This document shows, piece after piece, positions 1-8,623 of a stretch of 64,000 nt of DNA (position 1 is the stretch's first letter; each line of letters starts with the position of its first letter). Location of the stretch: contig NZ_JAHOPH010000011.1 in NCBI RefSeq assembly GCF_019798055.1, forward strand, positions 1-64,000, read 5' to 3'. Below the pieces are notes generated by a model. The model searched no databases. It was not told the DNA's origin and saw only the letters and a list, made by a program, of their open reading frames with translations. The translations under genes and the position numbers were made by a program. The stretch is from Salsipaludibacter albus. GTDB lineage: Bacteria > Actinomycetota > Nitriliruptoria > Nitriliruptorales > Nitriliruptoraceae.

Positions 1-2
1 CT

Positions 3-242
3 CCGGCGCCGGACCCGGAGCCCGAACCGGCGGCAGCCGCCCCGGACCCGGTCGGCGCCGAGCCCGCCTCGCCGCACGAGGCCCCGGCCGCGGAGGTCGA
101 CCAGGATGCCCCCGACGAGGCCCCCGACGAGGTCCGGGACGAGGACGAGGACCCGATCGACCAGGTCGCCCGTGAACAGGCCCGCCTGTCCGCGTCGTTG
201 CAGCAACTGGCCGATGACGTCTGGTCGCGGGGCAACGACTGA
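3..242 (+). CDS. C-terminal fragment of an acidic Pro/Ala-rich protein (5' end outside window)
   Basis: An open frame enters from the left edge and stops at 240-242, giving the last 79 residues. It is low-complexity, dominated by Pro, Ala, Glu and Asp, and ends in a more ordinary helix-like segment (QARLSASLQQLADDVWSRGND). Synonymous sites are strongly GC, as in neighbouring genes. The lipoprotein gene starts 11 bases downstream, so the two may be co-transcribed. No family can be assigned from this tail; it may be the disordered end of a larger membrane or cell-envelope protein. Confidence 0.6.
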   Translation, partial: PAPDPEPEPAAAAPDPVGAEPASPHEAPAAEVDQDAPDEAPDEVRDEDEDPIDQVAREQARLSASLQQLADDVWSRGND

Positions 243-253
243 GGACCTCCGCC

Positions 254-829
254 GTGCCGACGCGTCGCGGTGGCTGCCACCGCACCCGCCATCCCCGTGG
301 CCGGCGGATCGCGCTGCTGGTGCTCGCCCTGGCCATGGTGCTGGCCGCCTGTGGTGACGACCGCGCGGTCGCGTGGCGCGACCTGGACGTCTTCCTCCCC
401 GAGGGCTGGGTGGTGATCAACGCCTACGAGGGAGCCCTGTACGTCGCCGACGGCTCGCCGGGGGGCGAGGCCGGTGACCCCGGCGACCAGGAGGTCGGTG
501 TCCAGTTCACGATCGAACCCGGCACCACGGCCGACGACTGGCGCACCTTCGTCGAGGAGCAGGACGGAACCCTGGAGCGTGACGAGGCCGTCACGGTCGA
601 CGACCTGCCGGCGACCCTGCTGGAGTTCTCCTTCGACGGCTCGACCGGGCCCCCACCGACCCGCGAGCAGATCGTCGTCGTCCCGTCCCGGTCGCTGGTG
701 GTGTTGTCCCAGGCGGTGCCCGTCCAGGGCCAGCAGGACGGACCCGAGGTCTTCGACGCCCATGTCGCCGAGTTCGACGCGCTGCGCGACTCGATCGACT
801 TCGGCGCGCCAGAGGACTACGTGGAGTGA
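254..829 (+). CDS. putative lipoprotein of unknown function
   Basis: A 191-residue protein from a GTG start. The N-terminus is Arg-rich (residues 1-18), followed by a hydrophobic core (IALLVLALAMVLAAC) that ends in a lipobox with Cys at about residue 33, so it is predicted to be exported and lipid-anchored on the outer face of the membrane. The mature part is acidic with no cysteine motifs. A segment such as DDWRTFVEEQDGTLERDEAVTVDDLPATLLEF resembles small actinobacterial lipoproteins that carry a fold for binding at the cell surface, but I recognise no named family. It follows the truncated upstream gene closely. Confidence 0.7.
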   Translation: MPTRRGGCHRTRHPRGRRIALLVLALAMVLAACGDDRAVAWRDLDVFLPEGWVVINAYEGALYVADGSPGGEAGDPGDQEVGVQFTIEPGTTADDWRTFVEEQDGTLERDEAVTVDDLPATLLEFSFDGSTGPPPTREQIVVVPSRSLVVLSQAVPVQGQQDGPEVFDAHVAEFDALRDSIDFGAPEDYVE

Positions 830-885
830 CCGGGCCGGGGGCCGTTCGACCATTCCCGGGCCAGGGCCCCGACTGCGGCCTGCAG

Positions 886-891
886 TAGCCT
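886..891 (+). promoter_or_regulatory. -10 element TAGCCT for the nucleotide-sugar dehydrogenase gene
   Basis: TAGCCT fits the actinobacterial TAnnnT consensus and lies about 68 bases before the chosen ATG. It would give a leader of about 60 bases. No convincing -35 box is visible. Confidence 0.4.
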
Positions 892-958
892 GACGACCGG
901 TATTCCCGTCCCGGGCGCGCTCGTGTCGCCCGCCCCGAACCACAGCAAGGTCCTCACC

Positions 959-2269
959 ATGAAGGTTGCAGTCATCGGAGTCGGCCACGTCGGGCTGGTG
1001 ACCGCCGCGGCACTCGCCGAATGGGGTCATGACGTCGTCGGCATGGACGACGACGCCGAGAAGATCAAGACCCTCGAGGCAGGTGAGGTCCCCTTCCACG
1101 AGCCCGGCCTGCTCGAGCTGATCGAGCGCAACGTCGATGCCGGTCGCCTGGTCTTCACGTCGGAGGCCCGCGAGGCCATCGCCGACCAGGAGGTCATCTT
1201 CGTCTGCGTCGGCACGCCGTCGCTGCCCGGTGGCGGCCCGAACCTGTCCTACGTGGAGCGGGTCGGCCGGATGGTCGCCGCCGACGCCACCGACGACGTC
1301 GTGCTGGTCGAGAAGTCGACCGTCCCGGCCAACACCGGCCAGCGGCTGGGGCAGATCATCACCCACGAGCAGCAGCGTCACGGCCAGCGGGTGCAGATCT
1401 CGGTGGCGTCCAACCCGGAGTTCCTCCGCGAGGGCACCGCCGTCGAGGACACCCTGCACCCCGACCGGGTCGTGTACGGCGTCAGCGACGACCTCGCCCT
1501 GGAGCGGCTGCGTGGGGTGTACGCCCACGTCGTCGAGCAGGACGGCTGCCCCGTCGTCGAGACCGACGTGCCGACGGCCGAGCTGATCAAGCACGCCTCC
1601 AACGGCTTCCTCGCCACCCGGATCTCGTTCATGAACCAGGTCGCGCGGATCTGCGAGCGCGTCGGCGCCGACGTCGACGTCGTCGCCGAGGGCATGGGCC
1701 ACGACGCCCGCATCGGGCCGCACTTCCTGCGTGCCGGGATCGGCTACGGCGGGTCCTGCTTCCCCAAGGACGTCGACGCCTTCATCCACCTCGCCCGCCA
1801 CGTGGGCGAGGACTTCGGGATCCTCGAGCACGTCCGCGAGGTCAACGGCTCGATGCTGGACCTCGTCGTCACCAAGCTCCGCACCGAGTTGTGGCACCTC
1901 GACCAGAAGGTCGTCACGATCCTGGGGGCGGCCTTCAAGCCCGGCACCGACGACCTGCGCGAGGCGCCGGCGATGCACCTGGCCCGTCGCCTGATGGCCG
2001 AGGGTGCGACCGTGCGGATGTACGACCCGGTCGCGCTCGACGGGGTCGCCCGGGAGCTGCCGGAGGTCGAGCGCTTCGACGACGTCCGCGCCGCCCTGAC
2101 CGATGCCCACGCCGCCGTCGTGGCGACCGAGTGGGACGAGGTCACGGCACTCACCGCGGCCGACTTCCGGGAGTTGCTCGACTACCCGATCGTCATCGAC
2201 GGGCGCAACGTCTACGAGCCCGCGTCGATGCGTGACGCCGGCCTCCACTACCACGGCATCGGCCGGTAG
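959..2269 (+). CDS. UDP-glucose/GDP-mannose 6-dehydrogenase family protein
   Basis: Oxidises a nucleotide sugar (typically UDP-glucose to UDP-glucuronate) with NAD, supplying an acidic sugar for surface polysaccharide. The 436-residue protein opens with the Rossmann motif GVGHVGL (residues 6-12). It contains the SNPEFLREG segment, a GIGYGGSCFPKD motif with the catalytic Cys at residue 267, and the C-terminal substrate-binding segment (GAAFKPGTDDLREAP). Length is normal for the family. I chose the ATG at 959 because the Rossmann strand begins right there; a GTG at 923 would add 12 unconserved residues. It converges with the ABC ATPase gene, with 7 bases between stops, and fits the polysaccharide cluster around it. 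UDP-glucose versus GDP-mannose specificity cannot be read from sequence alone. Confidence 0.9.
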   Translation: MKVAVIGVGHVGLVTAAALAEWGHDVVGMDDDAEKIKTLEAGEVPFHEPGLLELIERNVDAGRLVFTSEAREAIADQEVIFVCVGTPSLPGGGPNLSYVERVGRMVAADATDDVVLVEKSTVPANTGQRLGQIITHEQQRHGQRVQISVASNPEFLREGTAVEDTLHPDRVVYGVSDDLALERLRGVYAHVVEQDGCPVVETDVPTAELIKHASNGFLATRISFMNQVARICERVGADVDVVAEGMGHDARIGPHFLRAGIGYGGSCFPKDVDAFIHLARHVGEDFGILEHVREVNGSMLDLVVTKLRTELWHLDQKVVTILGAAFKPGTDDLREAPAMHLARRLMAEGATVRMYDPVALDGVARELPEVERFDDVRAALTDAHAAVVATEWDEVTALTAADFRELLDYPIVIDGRNVYEPASMRDAGLHYHGIGR

Positions 2270-2276
2270 GCGAAGC

Positions 2277-3218
2277 TCAGCCGACGCGGCCCCGGCCGGC
2301 GTCATCGGCCGACTGGTAGCGCTGGATGACCTCGTCGGGCGCGCCCACCTCGACCACGCGACCCGCGGCCAGCCACAGCACGCGGTCCGACAGGTCGCGC
2401 ACGCTGTTCATGCTGTGGCTGACCAGCACGATGGTGCGGCCCTCTCCCAGCAGCGTGCGCATGCGGTCGGCGGCCTTCTCGCGGAAGTCGGCGTCGCCGG
2501 CGGACAGGGCCTCGTCGATCAGCAGGATGTCGGGGTCCATCGCGGTTGACACGGCGAACGCCAGGCGTCCCCGCATGCCCGACGAGTAGGTCCGCAGCGG
2601 CATGTCGATGAAGTCGCCCACGCCCGAGAAGTCGATGATGTCGTCGGCACGCTCGTCGATCTCGCGCCGCGACAGGCCGGCCGCGAGGCCACCGACCAGG
2701 ATGTTCTCGCGCCCCGACAGCTTGTTGTTGAAGCCCACGCCCAGGGCGAGCAGCGTGGAGACCTGGCCGGCCACCTCGACCCGCCCCTCGTCCGGGGGGA
2801 GGATGCCGGCGATGCCCCGCAGCATCGTGGACTTTCCCGCGCCGTTGTGCCCGACGATGCCCAGCACCTCGCCGCGGGAGACGTCGAAGCTGACGCCGCG
2901 GACCGCGTGGACGATCTTGACCATGCTGGTGTCCGGGTCGTCGCGGTGCCGTCCGATCCGGTTGATCCGGCCACGCAGGGTCTGGCGCTTGTCCAGCACG
3001 CTGCGATAGCTGATGTGGAGGTCACGGACGCGGATGGCGACGTCCTCGTCACGGATCGGTCGGCCGTCGTCGGGGGCGCCGGGGCTGGCTGCGGCGGCCT
3101 CCGCCTCGGGTGGGACCTCGGCGTCGGGGCCGCGTTCGGAGCGTGGCTCGTCGGACCCGGCGTCGTGCGACGACGCGTCGGGCCCGGCCTGCGTGGTGGT
3201 GGCGTCGAGGTCAGACAC
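2277..3218 (-). CDS. polysaccharide ABC exporter, ATP-binding subunit (Wzt/TagH/RfbE type)
   Basis: ATPase subunit of an ABC-2 exporter for an undecaprenyl-linked polysaccharide or teichoic-acid-like polymer. It is 313 residues long. An unusual acidic, low-complexity N-terminal tail of about 55 residues precedes the nucleotide-binding domain. Walker A is GHNGAGKST (residues 123-131), the signature motif is YSSGMRGRLA (211-220), and Walker B is ILLIDEA (231-237) with a switch His in VLVSHSM. The C-terminal carbohydrate-binding domain found in O9a-type Wzt is absent. Its start overlaps the end of the permease gene by 8 bases, so the two are coupled and form one transporter. Confidence 0.9.
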   Translation of the reverse strand: MSDLDATTTQAGPDASSHDAGSDEPRSERGPDAEVPPEAEAAAASPGAPDDGRPIRDEDVAIRVRDLHISYRSVLDKRQTLRGRINRIGRHRDDPDTSMVKIVHAVRGVSFDVSRGEVLGIVGHNGAGKSTMLRGIAGILPPDEGRVEVAGQVSTLLALGVGFNNKLSGRENILVGGLAAGLSRREIDERADDIIDFSGVGDFIDMPLRTYSSGMRGRLAFAVSTAMDPDILLIDEALSAGDADFREKAADRMRTLLGEGRTIVLVSHSMNSVRDLSDRVLWLAAGRVVEVGAPDEVIQRYQSADDAGRGRVG

Positions 3219-4137
3219 GGAAGGCGAACTCCCGCTCGCGCGTGAGGAAGAACCAGCCGCCGATGACGACGGCCAGGACAGCCCACAGCACCATCGTCCA
3301 CACGTCGGTGAAGGAGGGCAGGCGGCCCAGGGTCAGGGCGTTCCATGCCTGCAGGAACCCGGTCATCGGGTTGAGGTAGACGAGCCGGCTCGCCAGCTCC
3401 AGCGTGGACTCGGGGATGTTGCCGTCCGCGACGCTGCCACCACCGTTGAGCACCTTGGCGACCAGCTCGACGATCTCGTCGTAGGTCAACAGGACGGGTG
3501 ACAGGTACATCCAGATCCGGAGGGCGTAGGGCAGGAACGACGACGTGTCCCGGAAGTAGACCGTGGCGGTGGCCGACAGCATCGCCATGCCGAACGCGAA
3601 CACCGCCAGGACGGCCCAGAGCGCGGGCAGCAGCAGCATCGTCCAGTACAGCCCGTAGCCGGCGGCGAAGTGGAACGCGAGGTAGACGAGGAAGGTCGGC
3701 AGGTAGTTGAAGGTCGCCGCCATGGTGGTGGCCAGTGGCAGGATCGCACGGGGGAACGCGGTGTTCAGCAGCAGTGCCCCGCCGGCGACGACCGACGTGG
3801 AGCCGGTCCCCATGGCGTCCCGGACGTAGAAGAACAGGAACAGCCCACCCAGCAGGTGGACGAGGTACTGCATGTCGCTGTCCCCGCCCCGCAGGACGGT
3901 GATCATCAGGAAGTAGACCAGGCCGAGCAGCAGCGGGTTGATGACGTGCCAGAGCTGGCCGAACACGGTGTCGGCGTTGCTGGCCTTGAGGTTGGAGCGC
4001 GCCATGTGCAGCGCGAGCCGTCGTCGGAACCACATGTCGCGGACGTACGGACCGACCGGCGGCAGGCGACCGTCGTTGGCGACGTGGACCGTCACGTCGT
4101 GGTCGGGCCCACCGATGGTGGGCGTGGTGGACGACAT
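3211..4137 (-). CDS. polysaccharide ABC exporter, permease subunit (ABC-2, Wzm/TagG type)
   Basis: A 308-residue integral membrane protein with about six hydrophobic segments after a cytoplasmic N-terminus. The text FGQLWHVINPLLLGLVYFLM is the characteristic start of the first membrane segment in Wzm/TagG permeases. The C-terminus has the usual NPMTGFLQAWNALTLG segment before the last helices. It works with the adjacent overlapping ATPase to move a lipid-linked glycan across the membrane. A TAGACT -10 element (reverse strand, 4198-4203) lies about 60 bases upstream of its start, in the divergent region shared with the glycosyltransferase gene. Confidence 0.9.
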   Translation of the reverse strand: MSSTTPTIGGPDHDVTVHVANDGRLPPVGPYVRDMWFRRRLALHMARSNLKASNADTVFGQLWHVINPLLLGLVYFLMITVLRGGDSDMQYLVHLLGGLFLFFYVRDAMGTGSTSVVAGGALLLNTAFPRAILPLATTMAATFNYLPTFLVYLAFHFAAGYGLYWTMLLLPALWAVLAVFAFGMAMLSATATVYFRDTSSFLPYALRIWMYLSPVLLTYDEIVELVAKVLNGGGSVADGNIPESTLELASRLVYLNPMTGFLQAWNALTLGRLPSFTDVWTMVLWAVLAVVIGGWFFLTREREFAFRV

Positions 4138-4197
4138 CGTGGACTGCCTGCGGAGATCGGGACGTGTCGGCGGATGGCGACGACACGGGACCTCGGA

Positions 4198-4203
4198 AGT
4201 CTA
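4198..4203 (-). promoter_or_regulatory. -10 element TAGACT for the ABC exporter operon
   Basis: Reverse-strand TAGACT lies 60 bases before the permease start. It sits back-to-back with the plus-strand TAGGTT at 4329-4334 in the 230-base divergent region, which otherwise holds no gene. Confidence 0.4.
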
Positions 4204-4328
4204 TCGGCGGCCCGATCGCGATCCGAAGAGGCACGGTGGTCCGAAGAAGGGGGCCGGGGCGCTCCCCGCGCGATCCGCGACGACCCGGAACCGTCGCCCC
4301 GGCACGCGGGCCAGAAGACGACCGCTGG

Positions 4329-4334
4329 TAGGTT
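4329..4334 (+). promoter_or_regulatory. -10 element TAGGTT for the MurG-like glycosyltransferase
   Basis: TAGGTT fits TAnnnT and would start transcription near 4341, leaving a leader of about 30 bases. That leader carries a GAGG Shine-Dalgarno sequence 6 bases before the ATG at 4371. Confidence 0.45.
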
Positions 4335-4370
4335 GCGCGCCGTCCGCTGCCCACGTCGACGAGGATGGTG

Positions 4371-5462
4371 ATGGCCGCCGACCAGCGTGCCGTCCTGGGC
4401 TGGGCGCCCCCGCGCACCGACGGCGTCCCGGTCCTGTTCATGTCGTCCAACGGCGTCGGGATGGGCCACCTCACCCGGTTGCTGGCCATCGCGCTGCGGG
4501 CCGAGCCGGACGTCGCCCCGGTGGTGCTGTCGCTGTCGCGTGCCGCCGGGGTCGTGGAGGACTTCGGGCTGCCGTGGGAGCACCTCGCGTCACACACCCA
4601 CCCGGGCATGTCCGGGGCCACGTGGGCGGACCTCCTCCGTGACCACGTGGTGGACACGATCGACCGGTGGGGCGTCCAGGCCGTGGTGTTCGACGGGGTC
4701 GCCCCGTACGTGGGCCTGCGCGCCGCCCTGGACCGGCGTCCGGAGGTGCACCGCGTGTGGGTCCGACGTGGCCTGTGGCTGCCCGGCGCCGTCGCGGACC
4801 GCCCGCGGGTGGACTGGTTCGACCTGGTGGTCGAGCCGGGCGAGCTGGCGCCGGTCGACCCGGGCGAGGACGACACACTGCAGGTGGCCCCGGTGACGCT
4901 GGTGGACCGCGACCAGCTGGCCTCGCGTGACGTCGCCCGACGCGAGCTCGGCCTGCCCGAGGAGGCCCAGGTGCTCCTCGTGGCCCTGGGCTCCGGTGCG
5001 CTGACCGACGTCGCCACCCCGATGCGGGCGGTGCTGGAGGGCCTGTCCCGTGACCACTGGGTCGTCGCCCGGCCACGCTCGCCCCTGCCGGGCGCGATGG
5101 TGCCCGACGACCTCGACGTGCGGACCTTCGAGGCCTATCCGATGGCCCGGCTGCTTCCGGCCTTCGACGCCGCGATCGCCGCGTCGGGCTACAACGCGTT
5201 CCACGAGCTGGTCGCGGCCCGGGTCCCGACCCTGTTCCTGCCCCAGCCACGCGCGACCGACGACCAGGCCCGGCGCGCGTCCCAGGCCGCGCGGGCCGGA
5301 CTCGGGCTGGTCGCCACCGACGTCGACGAGGTCGCCGACGCGACCGCGCGCCTGGTGGACCCGGAGACACGCGCCGCCCTGGCCGAGCGCCTGGGTGCGC
5401 ACCAGGTGGTCAACGGCGCCGTTGCGGCCGCGGCGGCGATCCGCACGCTGGTGACGTCGTGA
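4371..5462 (+). CDS. MurG-like (GT28-type fold) glycosyltransferase
   Basis: A 363-residue GT-B-fold glycosyltransferase. The N-terminal motif SSNGVGMGHLTRLLAIA matches the Gly-rich acceptor-side loop of MurG and related GT28 enzymes. The C-terminal half has the donor-site pattern ASGYNAFHELVAARVPTLFLPQP, where MurG-family proteins contact the nucleotide sugar. I start at the ATG at 4371, 6 bases after GAGG; the ATG at 4365 would place that site too close. The next gene starts in the stop codon (GTGA overlap). In this cluster it probably adds a sugar to a lipid-linked or surface glycan; donor and acceptor are unknown. Confidence 0.8.
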   Translation: MAADQRAVLGWAPPRTDGVPVLFMSSNGVGMGHLTRLLAIALRAEPDVAPVVLSLSRAAGVVEDFGLPWEHLASHTHPGMSGATWADLLRDHVVDTIDRWGVQAVVFDGVAPYVGLRAALDRRPEVHRVWVRRGLWLPGAVADRPRVDWFDLVVEPGELAPVDPGEDDTLQVAPVTLVDRDQLASRDVARRELGLPEEAQVLLVALGSGALTDVATPMRAVLEGLSRDHWVVARPRSPLPGAMVPDDLDVRTFEAYPMARLLPAFDAAIAASGYNAFHELVAARVPTLFLPQPRATDDQARRASQAARAGLGLVATDVDEVADATARLVDPETRAALAERLGAHQVVNGAVAAAAAIRTLVTS

Positions 5463-5800
5463 GGCTGGCCCGGATCCGCCGCGCACTCGGCCCACTGGCG
5501 CCGGTGGTCGCCGGCTGGGTGCGCCGGGTCCAGGCGTCCGTGGCCAGTCGGCGTCGTCACGCGCTGGTCGTCGTGGCGACCGACCAGCCGCACGTCGACC
5601 GGGCGGCGGTGCTGGGCGCCGAGCTCGGTGACGTCACCGGGTTCTGGCTCACGTCGACCGACGACGTCGCCGAGCTGTCCCGGTTGGGCTGGTTCGTGGT
5701 CCGCCTCGAGCCGGGCTCGTGGACCGACGACGAGGTCGCCACCAGGCTCGCCTCGATCGGGACGGCCCTGGTCCTCGACGAGGTCATCGACCTGCGGTGA
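5459..5800 (+). CDS. small conserved-looking protein coupled to the MurG-like glycosyltransferase
   Basis: 113 residues, starting at a GTG that overlaps the previous stop (GTGA), so it is translationally coupled. It has a basic N-terminus (MRLARIRRALGPLAPVVAGWVRRVQASVASRRRHAL) and then an alpha/beta pattern with strands ALVVVATDQ, DVTGFWLTS, GWFVVRLE and TALVLDEVI. This could be a small Rossmann-like half or an accessory subunit for the transferase. The 3' end overlaps the convergent family 2 glycosyltransferase gene by 17 bases. I do not recognise the family. Confidence 0.6.
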   Translation: MRLARIRRALGPLAPVVAGWVRRVQASVASRRRHALVVVATDQPHVDRAAVLGAELGDVTGFWLTSTDDVAELSRLGWFVVRLEPGSWTDDEVATRLASIGTALVLDEVIDLR

Positions 5801-6815
5801 CCGGGACGGTCCCCGACGAGGTGGTGGCGTCGCCCGTGCTGGCGCTGCCCGAGTCCGCGCCTCCGCGCAGGAACCCCAGCCCCCAGGCGTGGTGCATGGT
5901 CGCGAAGGCCACCGGGAGACGCAGGGCGACCTCGCGGGGCAGGTCCTGGCGCACGGCCTCGATCGCGCTCGCCGCCAGCGTGGCGCCCAGGTACGCCAGC
6001 GGGACCGCCAGCGCCCGGGGTCGACGGATCCCCACGGCCAGTCCGGCGAGGTTGGCCGCCACGGCCACGGGGGGGACGACCTGGCGCCAGCGCAGGCTGG
6101 CGCGGTCGCGATCGGCCACCAGGCGTTTCCAGCGGCCGTACTGGAAGTACTGCTCGGCCAGCGCCGCCACCGTGCGGCGGGGCCGGTAGACCACCTCGAG
6201 GTCCGGGTGGAACCACACCTCCCAGCCCGCACGACGCAGCCGGATGTTCAGCTCGTAGTCCTGGTTGCGCAACAGCGACTCGTCGAACCCCCCGACCTCC
6301 GCGAGGGCCTCGCGACGGAAGACCCCCAGGTACACCGTGTCGACCGGCCCCGGGGGCCCGCCGTAGTGGAAGCGCGCGTCCCCGGTCCCGAACTTCGAGC
6401 CCATCGCGGCCGCGACGGCACGCTGGAACGGCTCGGCGCCGACCGCTCGCTGGACCCCGCCGACGTTGCCGGCCCCGGTCTCGTGGAGCAGCTCGACCGC
6501 CCGACGCAGGTAGCCGGGCGCGAGCTCGGCGTGGGCGTCGACCCGGGCCACCACCGCACCGGTGGACGCCTCGATCGCGCGGTTGAGGCCGGCCGGTGTC
6601 GACCCGTCCACGTTGTCGACGACCCGCACCCGCGGGTCGTCGTCGCACACCTGGCGGGCGACGCGCCTCGTGTGGTCGGTCGACGGTCCGACCGCGACGA
6701 CCACCTCGAGTCGGCCGGGATAGTCCTGGGCAGTGACCGCGGCCAGGGCCGCGGGCAGGTGCAGGGCCTCGTCCACCGCCGGCATCACGACCGACAGGTC
6801 GGGCCAGGTGTCCAT
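5784..6815 (-). CDS. family 2 glycosyltransferase
   Basis: A 343-residue GT-A enzyme. The N-terminal domain starts with DLSVVMPAVDEALHLPAAL. It has the metal-binding ARVDAHAEL (DxD-like DAH) near residue 90, then the acceptor region ending in GGFDESLLRNQDYELNIRLRRAG, a classic ED/QDYEL pattern. The C-terminus has hydrophobic segments (VVPPVAVAANLAGLAVGI, ALAVPLAYLGATLAASAI), suggesting membrane attachment. The start at 6815 is chosen for the GGAGG at 6819-6823. Succinoglycan-type enzymes (ExoA-like) are the closest match I recall. It converges on the small gene above. Confidence 0.85.
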   Translation of the reverse strand: MDTWPDLSVVMPAVDEALHLPAALAAVTAQDYPGRLEVVVAVGPSTDHTRRVARQVCDDDPRVRVVDNVDGSTPAGLNRAIEASTGAVVARVDAHAELAPGYLRRAVELLHETGAGNVGGVQRAVGAEPFQRAVAAAMGSKFGTGDARFHYGGPPGPVDTVYLGVFRREALAEVGGFDESLLRNQDYELNIRLRRAGWEVWFHPDLEVVYRPRRTVAALAEQYFQYGRWKRLVADRDRASLRWRQVVPPVAVAANLAGLAVGIRRPRALAVPLAYLGATLAASAIEAVRQDLPREVALRLPVAFATMHHAWGLGFLRGGADSGSASTGDATTSSGTVPVTAGR

Positions 6816-6975
6816 CCGTCCTCCGGTGCGGGGGGTGTGTCGCGCCAACCGAACCATGCCACGGACGCCGGTGCAATCCGGGCCGACGGTGCGGCGCACG
6901 CGGTCGTGAACGGTGGGAAGCGCTCGTCGTGCTCGCTACCGTTGGGCGCGGCACCTTCGTCCGCGAGGATCCGTC

Positions 6976-8526
6976 GTGGCCCCGTCCGAACCAGGCTCCC
7001 GTCCGCCGGGGTCGTCGCACCCCGGCCCGGCAGCGACTGCCCGGGTCGCCACGCCGACCCATCCCGTGGACGCCACGGCGACCGGGACCACCACCCCGAC
7101 AGCCGCCGGGCGTGCCGTCCCGGTCGAGGATGGACCGGGGGGTGGGCTGGGGGAGCCACCACCCGACGGACCTCGACCGTCGCTGCTCGGACGGCTGAAC
7201 GCCCGCGGGTTCCGCCTGGTCCAGATCGCCGACACCGGCCTGGTGACCGCCCTGCTGGTCGTGCCCATGGTGGTCTCCTTCGGCTGGAACTGGCCGGACT
7301 ACCCGATGTGGCAGTACGCGGTCTCGTTCACGATCATCATCGCGACCTTCGTCGCCAGCTTCTACTTCGGCGGGCTGTACGAGCGCGAGCCCCGGCTCGG
7401 GCGACCACCGGTCATGCCGTGGGCGTTCCGGCAGTCGCTGGCGGCCGGTGCCCTGATCGCGCTGGCCAACCTGGTCGTGACGGGGGCCCTCGAACTGTTC
7501 GGCACGGACACGCCGCGGGCCCTGCCGATCCCGACCACGCGCCTGATCGTGCTGATCGTGGGCAGCCCGATCGCCGTCGCGTTCGTGCGCTGGGCGGCGG
7601 CACGGCACCGCACCCGACGGGAGGGCCCGCCCCGGGTGATGCTGCTGGGGACCGAGCGCGAGATCGAGGTCGCCCGGCGCCACCTCGACCGGGCCGAGGC
7701 GACCGTCGTCGCGACCGCGACCAGCGTGGCGGACCTCGCCCACCTGGTCGACGTGTCGGACACCACCAACCTGGTGCTCCTGTCGGCCGACTGGGCCGCG
7801 AGCCTCTACCCGGACGTCGTCGACCAGCTCGAGCGTCGCAACGTCTCGGTCCTGCAGCGGGTCACCGCGGCCGAGACGCTCTACGGCTTGCAGCGGGTGC
7901 GCCAGGTCGGCGGGCTGCCGTTCGTCCTGCTGCGACCCCACGTCATGCCGGGCTCCCGCGCACGCCTGAAGCGACTGACCGACGTGGTCCTGCTGGCCCT
8001 GGGCGCCGTGGCCTGGGTCCCGCTGATGGCCCTGGTCGCGCTGTACCAGCTGGCCGTTGCTGGCCGCCCGCTGCTGTTCTGGCAGGTCCGCGTCGGCGCC
8101 GGTGGCGAGCCGTTCCGGATGGTGAAGTTCCGCACGATGACGGTCGACGCCGAGGAGGACGGCAGTCCACAGTTGGCCGCGCAGAACGATCCCCGGATCA
8201 TCCCGGCCTGTGCCTGGGTGCGGGCGACCCGCATGGACGAGCTGCCCCAGCTGTTCAACATCCTGCGTGGCGAGATGTCGCTGGTCGGTCCACGTCCCGA
8301 GCGGCCCGAGCTGACCCAGGAGTTCTCGGACGCGATCCGGGGGTACGCGCGGCGCCACGAGGTGCCGCCGGGCCTGACCGGGCTGGCCCAGATCCACGGG
8401 CACTACCACACCGACCCGGAGTACAAGCTGGGCTACGACCTGCAGTACGTCGCGAACTGGTCGCCCATGCTCGACCTGGAGATCCTCGTCCGCACGGTCT
8501 GGGTCGTCCTCGCGCGCCGGATCTAG
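6976..8526 (+). CDS. exopolysaccharide polyprenyl-phosphate sugar phosphotransferase (WbaP/UndPGT family)
   Basis: Transfers a sugar-1-phosphate from a nucleotide sugar to a polyprenyl phosphate, the first step of a lipid-linked glycan. The 516-residue protein has a proline-rich N-terminal tail (about 70 residues), four to five membrane helices, a soluble nucleotide-binding-like middle domain (RVMLLGTEREIEVARRHLDR), a reentrant hydrophobic segment (TDVVLLALGAVAWVPLMALVAL) and the catalytic C-terminal sugar transferase domain. The latter contains FRMVKFRTM, RMDELPQLFNILRGEMSLVGPRPERPE and GLTGLAQ. The GTG at 6976 follows GAGGA by 6 bases. It is the likely initiating enzyme for the polysaccharide exported by the Wzm/Wzt pair. 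Confidence 0.92.
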   Translation: MAPSEPGSRPPGSSHPGPAATARVATPTHPVDATATGTTTPTAAGRAVPVEDGPGGGLGEPPPDGPRPSLLGRLNARGFRLVQIADTGLVTALLVVPMVVSFGWNWPDYPMWQYAVSFTIIIATFVASFYFGGLYEREPRLGRPPVMPWAFRQSLAAGALIALANLVVTGALELFGTDTPRALPIPTTRLIVLIVGSPIAVAFVRWAAARHRTRREGPPRVMLLGTEREIEVARRHLDRAEATVVATATSVADLAHLVDVSDTTNLVLLSADWAASLYPDVVDQLERRNVSVLQRVTAAETLYGLQRVRQVGGLPFVLLRPHVMPGSRARLKRLTDVVLLALGAVAWVPLMALVALYQLAVAGRPLLFWQVRVGAGGEPFRMVKFRTMTVDAEEDGSPQLAAQNDPRIIPACAWVRATRMDELPQLFNILRGEMSLVGPRPERPELTQEFSDAIRGYARRHEVPPGLTGLAQIHGHYHTDPEYKLGYDLQYVANWSPMLDLEILVRTVWVVLARRI

Positions 8527-8556
8527 CCACGACAGGAGGACGCCCGCCGACCCCAT

Positions 8557-8604
8557 CGAGCGTGACCGAACGGTGCGGACTGTTGCACTGATCCATCACG
8601 CTCG
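8557..8604. terminator. palindromic element between convergent genes
   Basis: Arms CGAGCGTGA (8557-8565) and TCACGCTCG (8596-8604) form a perfect 9-bp stem; a smaller GTGC/GCAC stem sits inside the loop. It lies just after the sugar transferase stop and just before the stop of the convergent zinc protein gene, as expected for a bidirectional terminator. It resembles the element at 47893-47940 in sequence and length. Confidence 0.5.
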
Positions 8605-8623
8605 GCGGGACGGGAGCGACGGG

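Noticed and set aside
2519-5017. Very long minus-strand open frame of 832 codons, and similar long frames elsewhere
   Set aside because: They are opposite-strand or shifted frames of GC-rich genes; the residues are Arg/Pro/Ser-biased, and real domains lie in the other frame.
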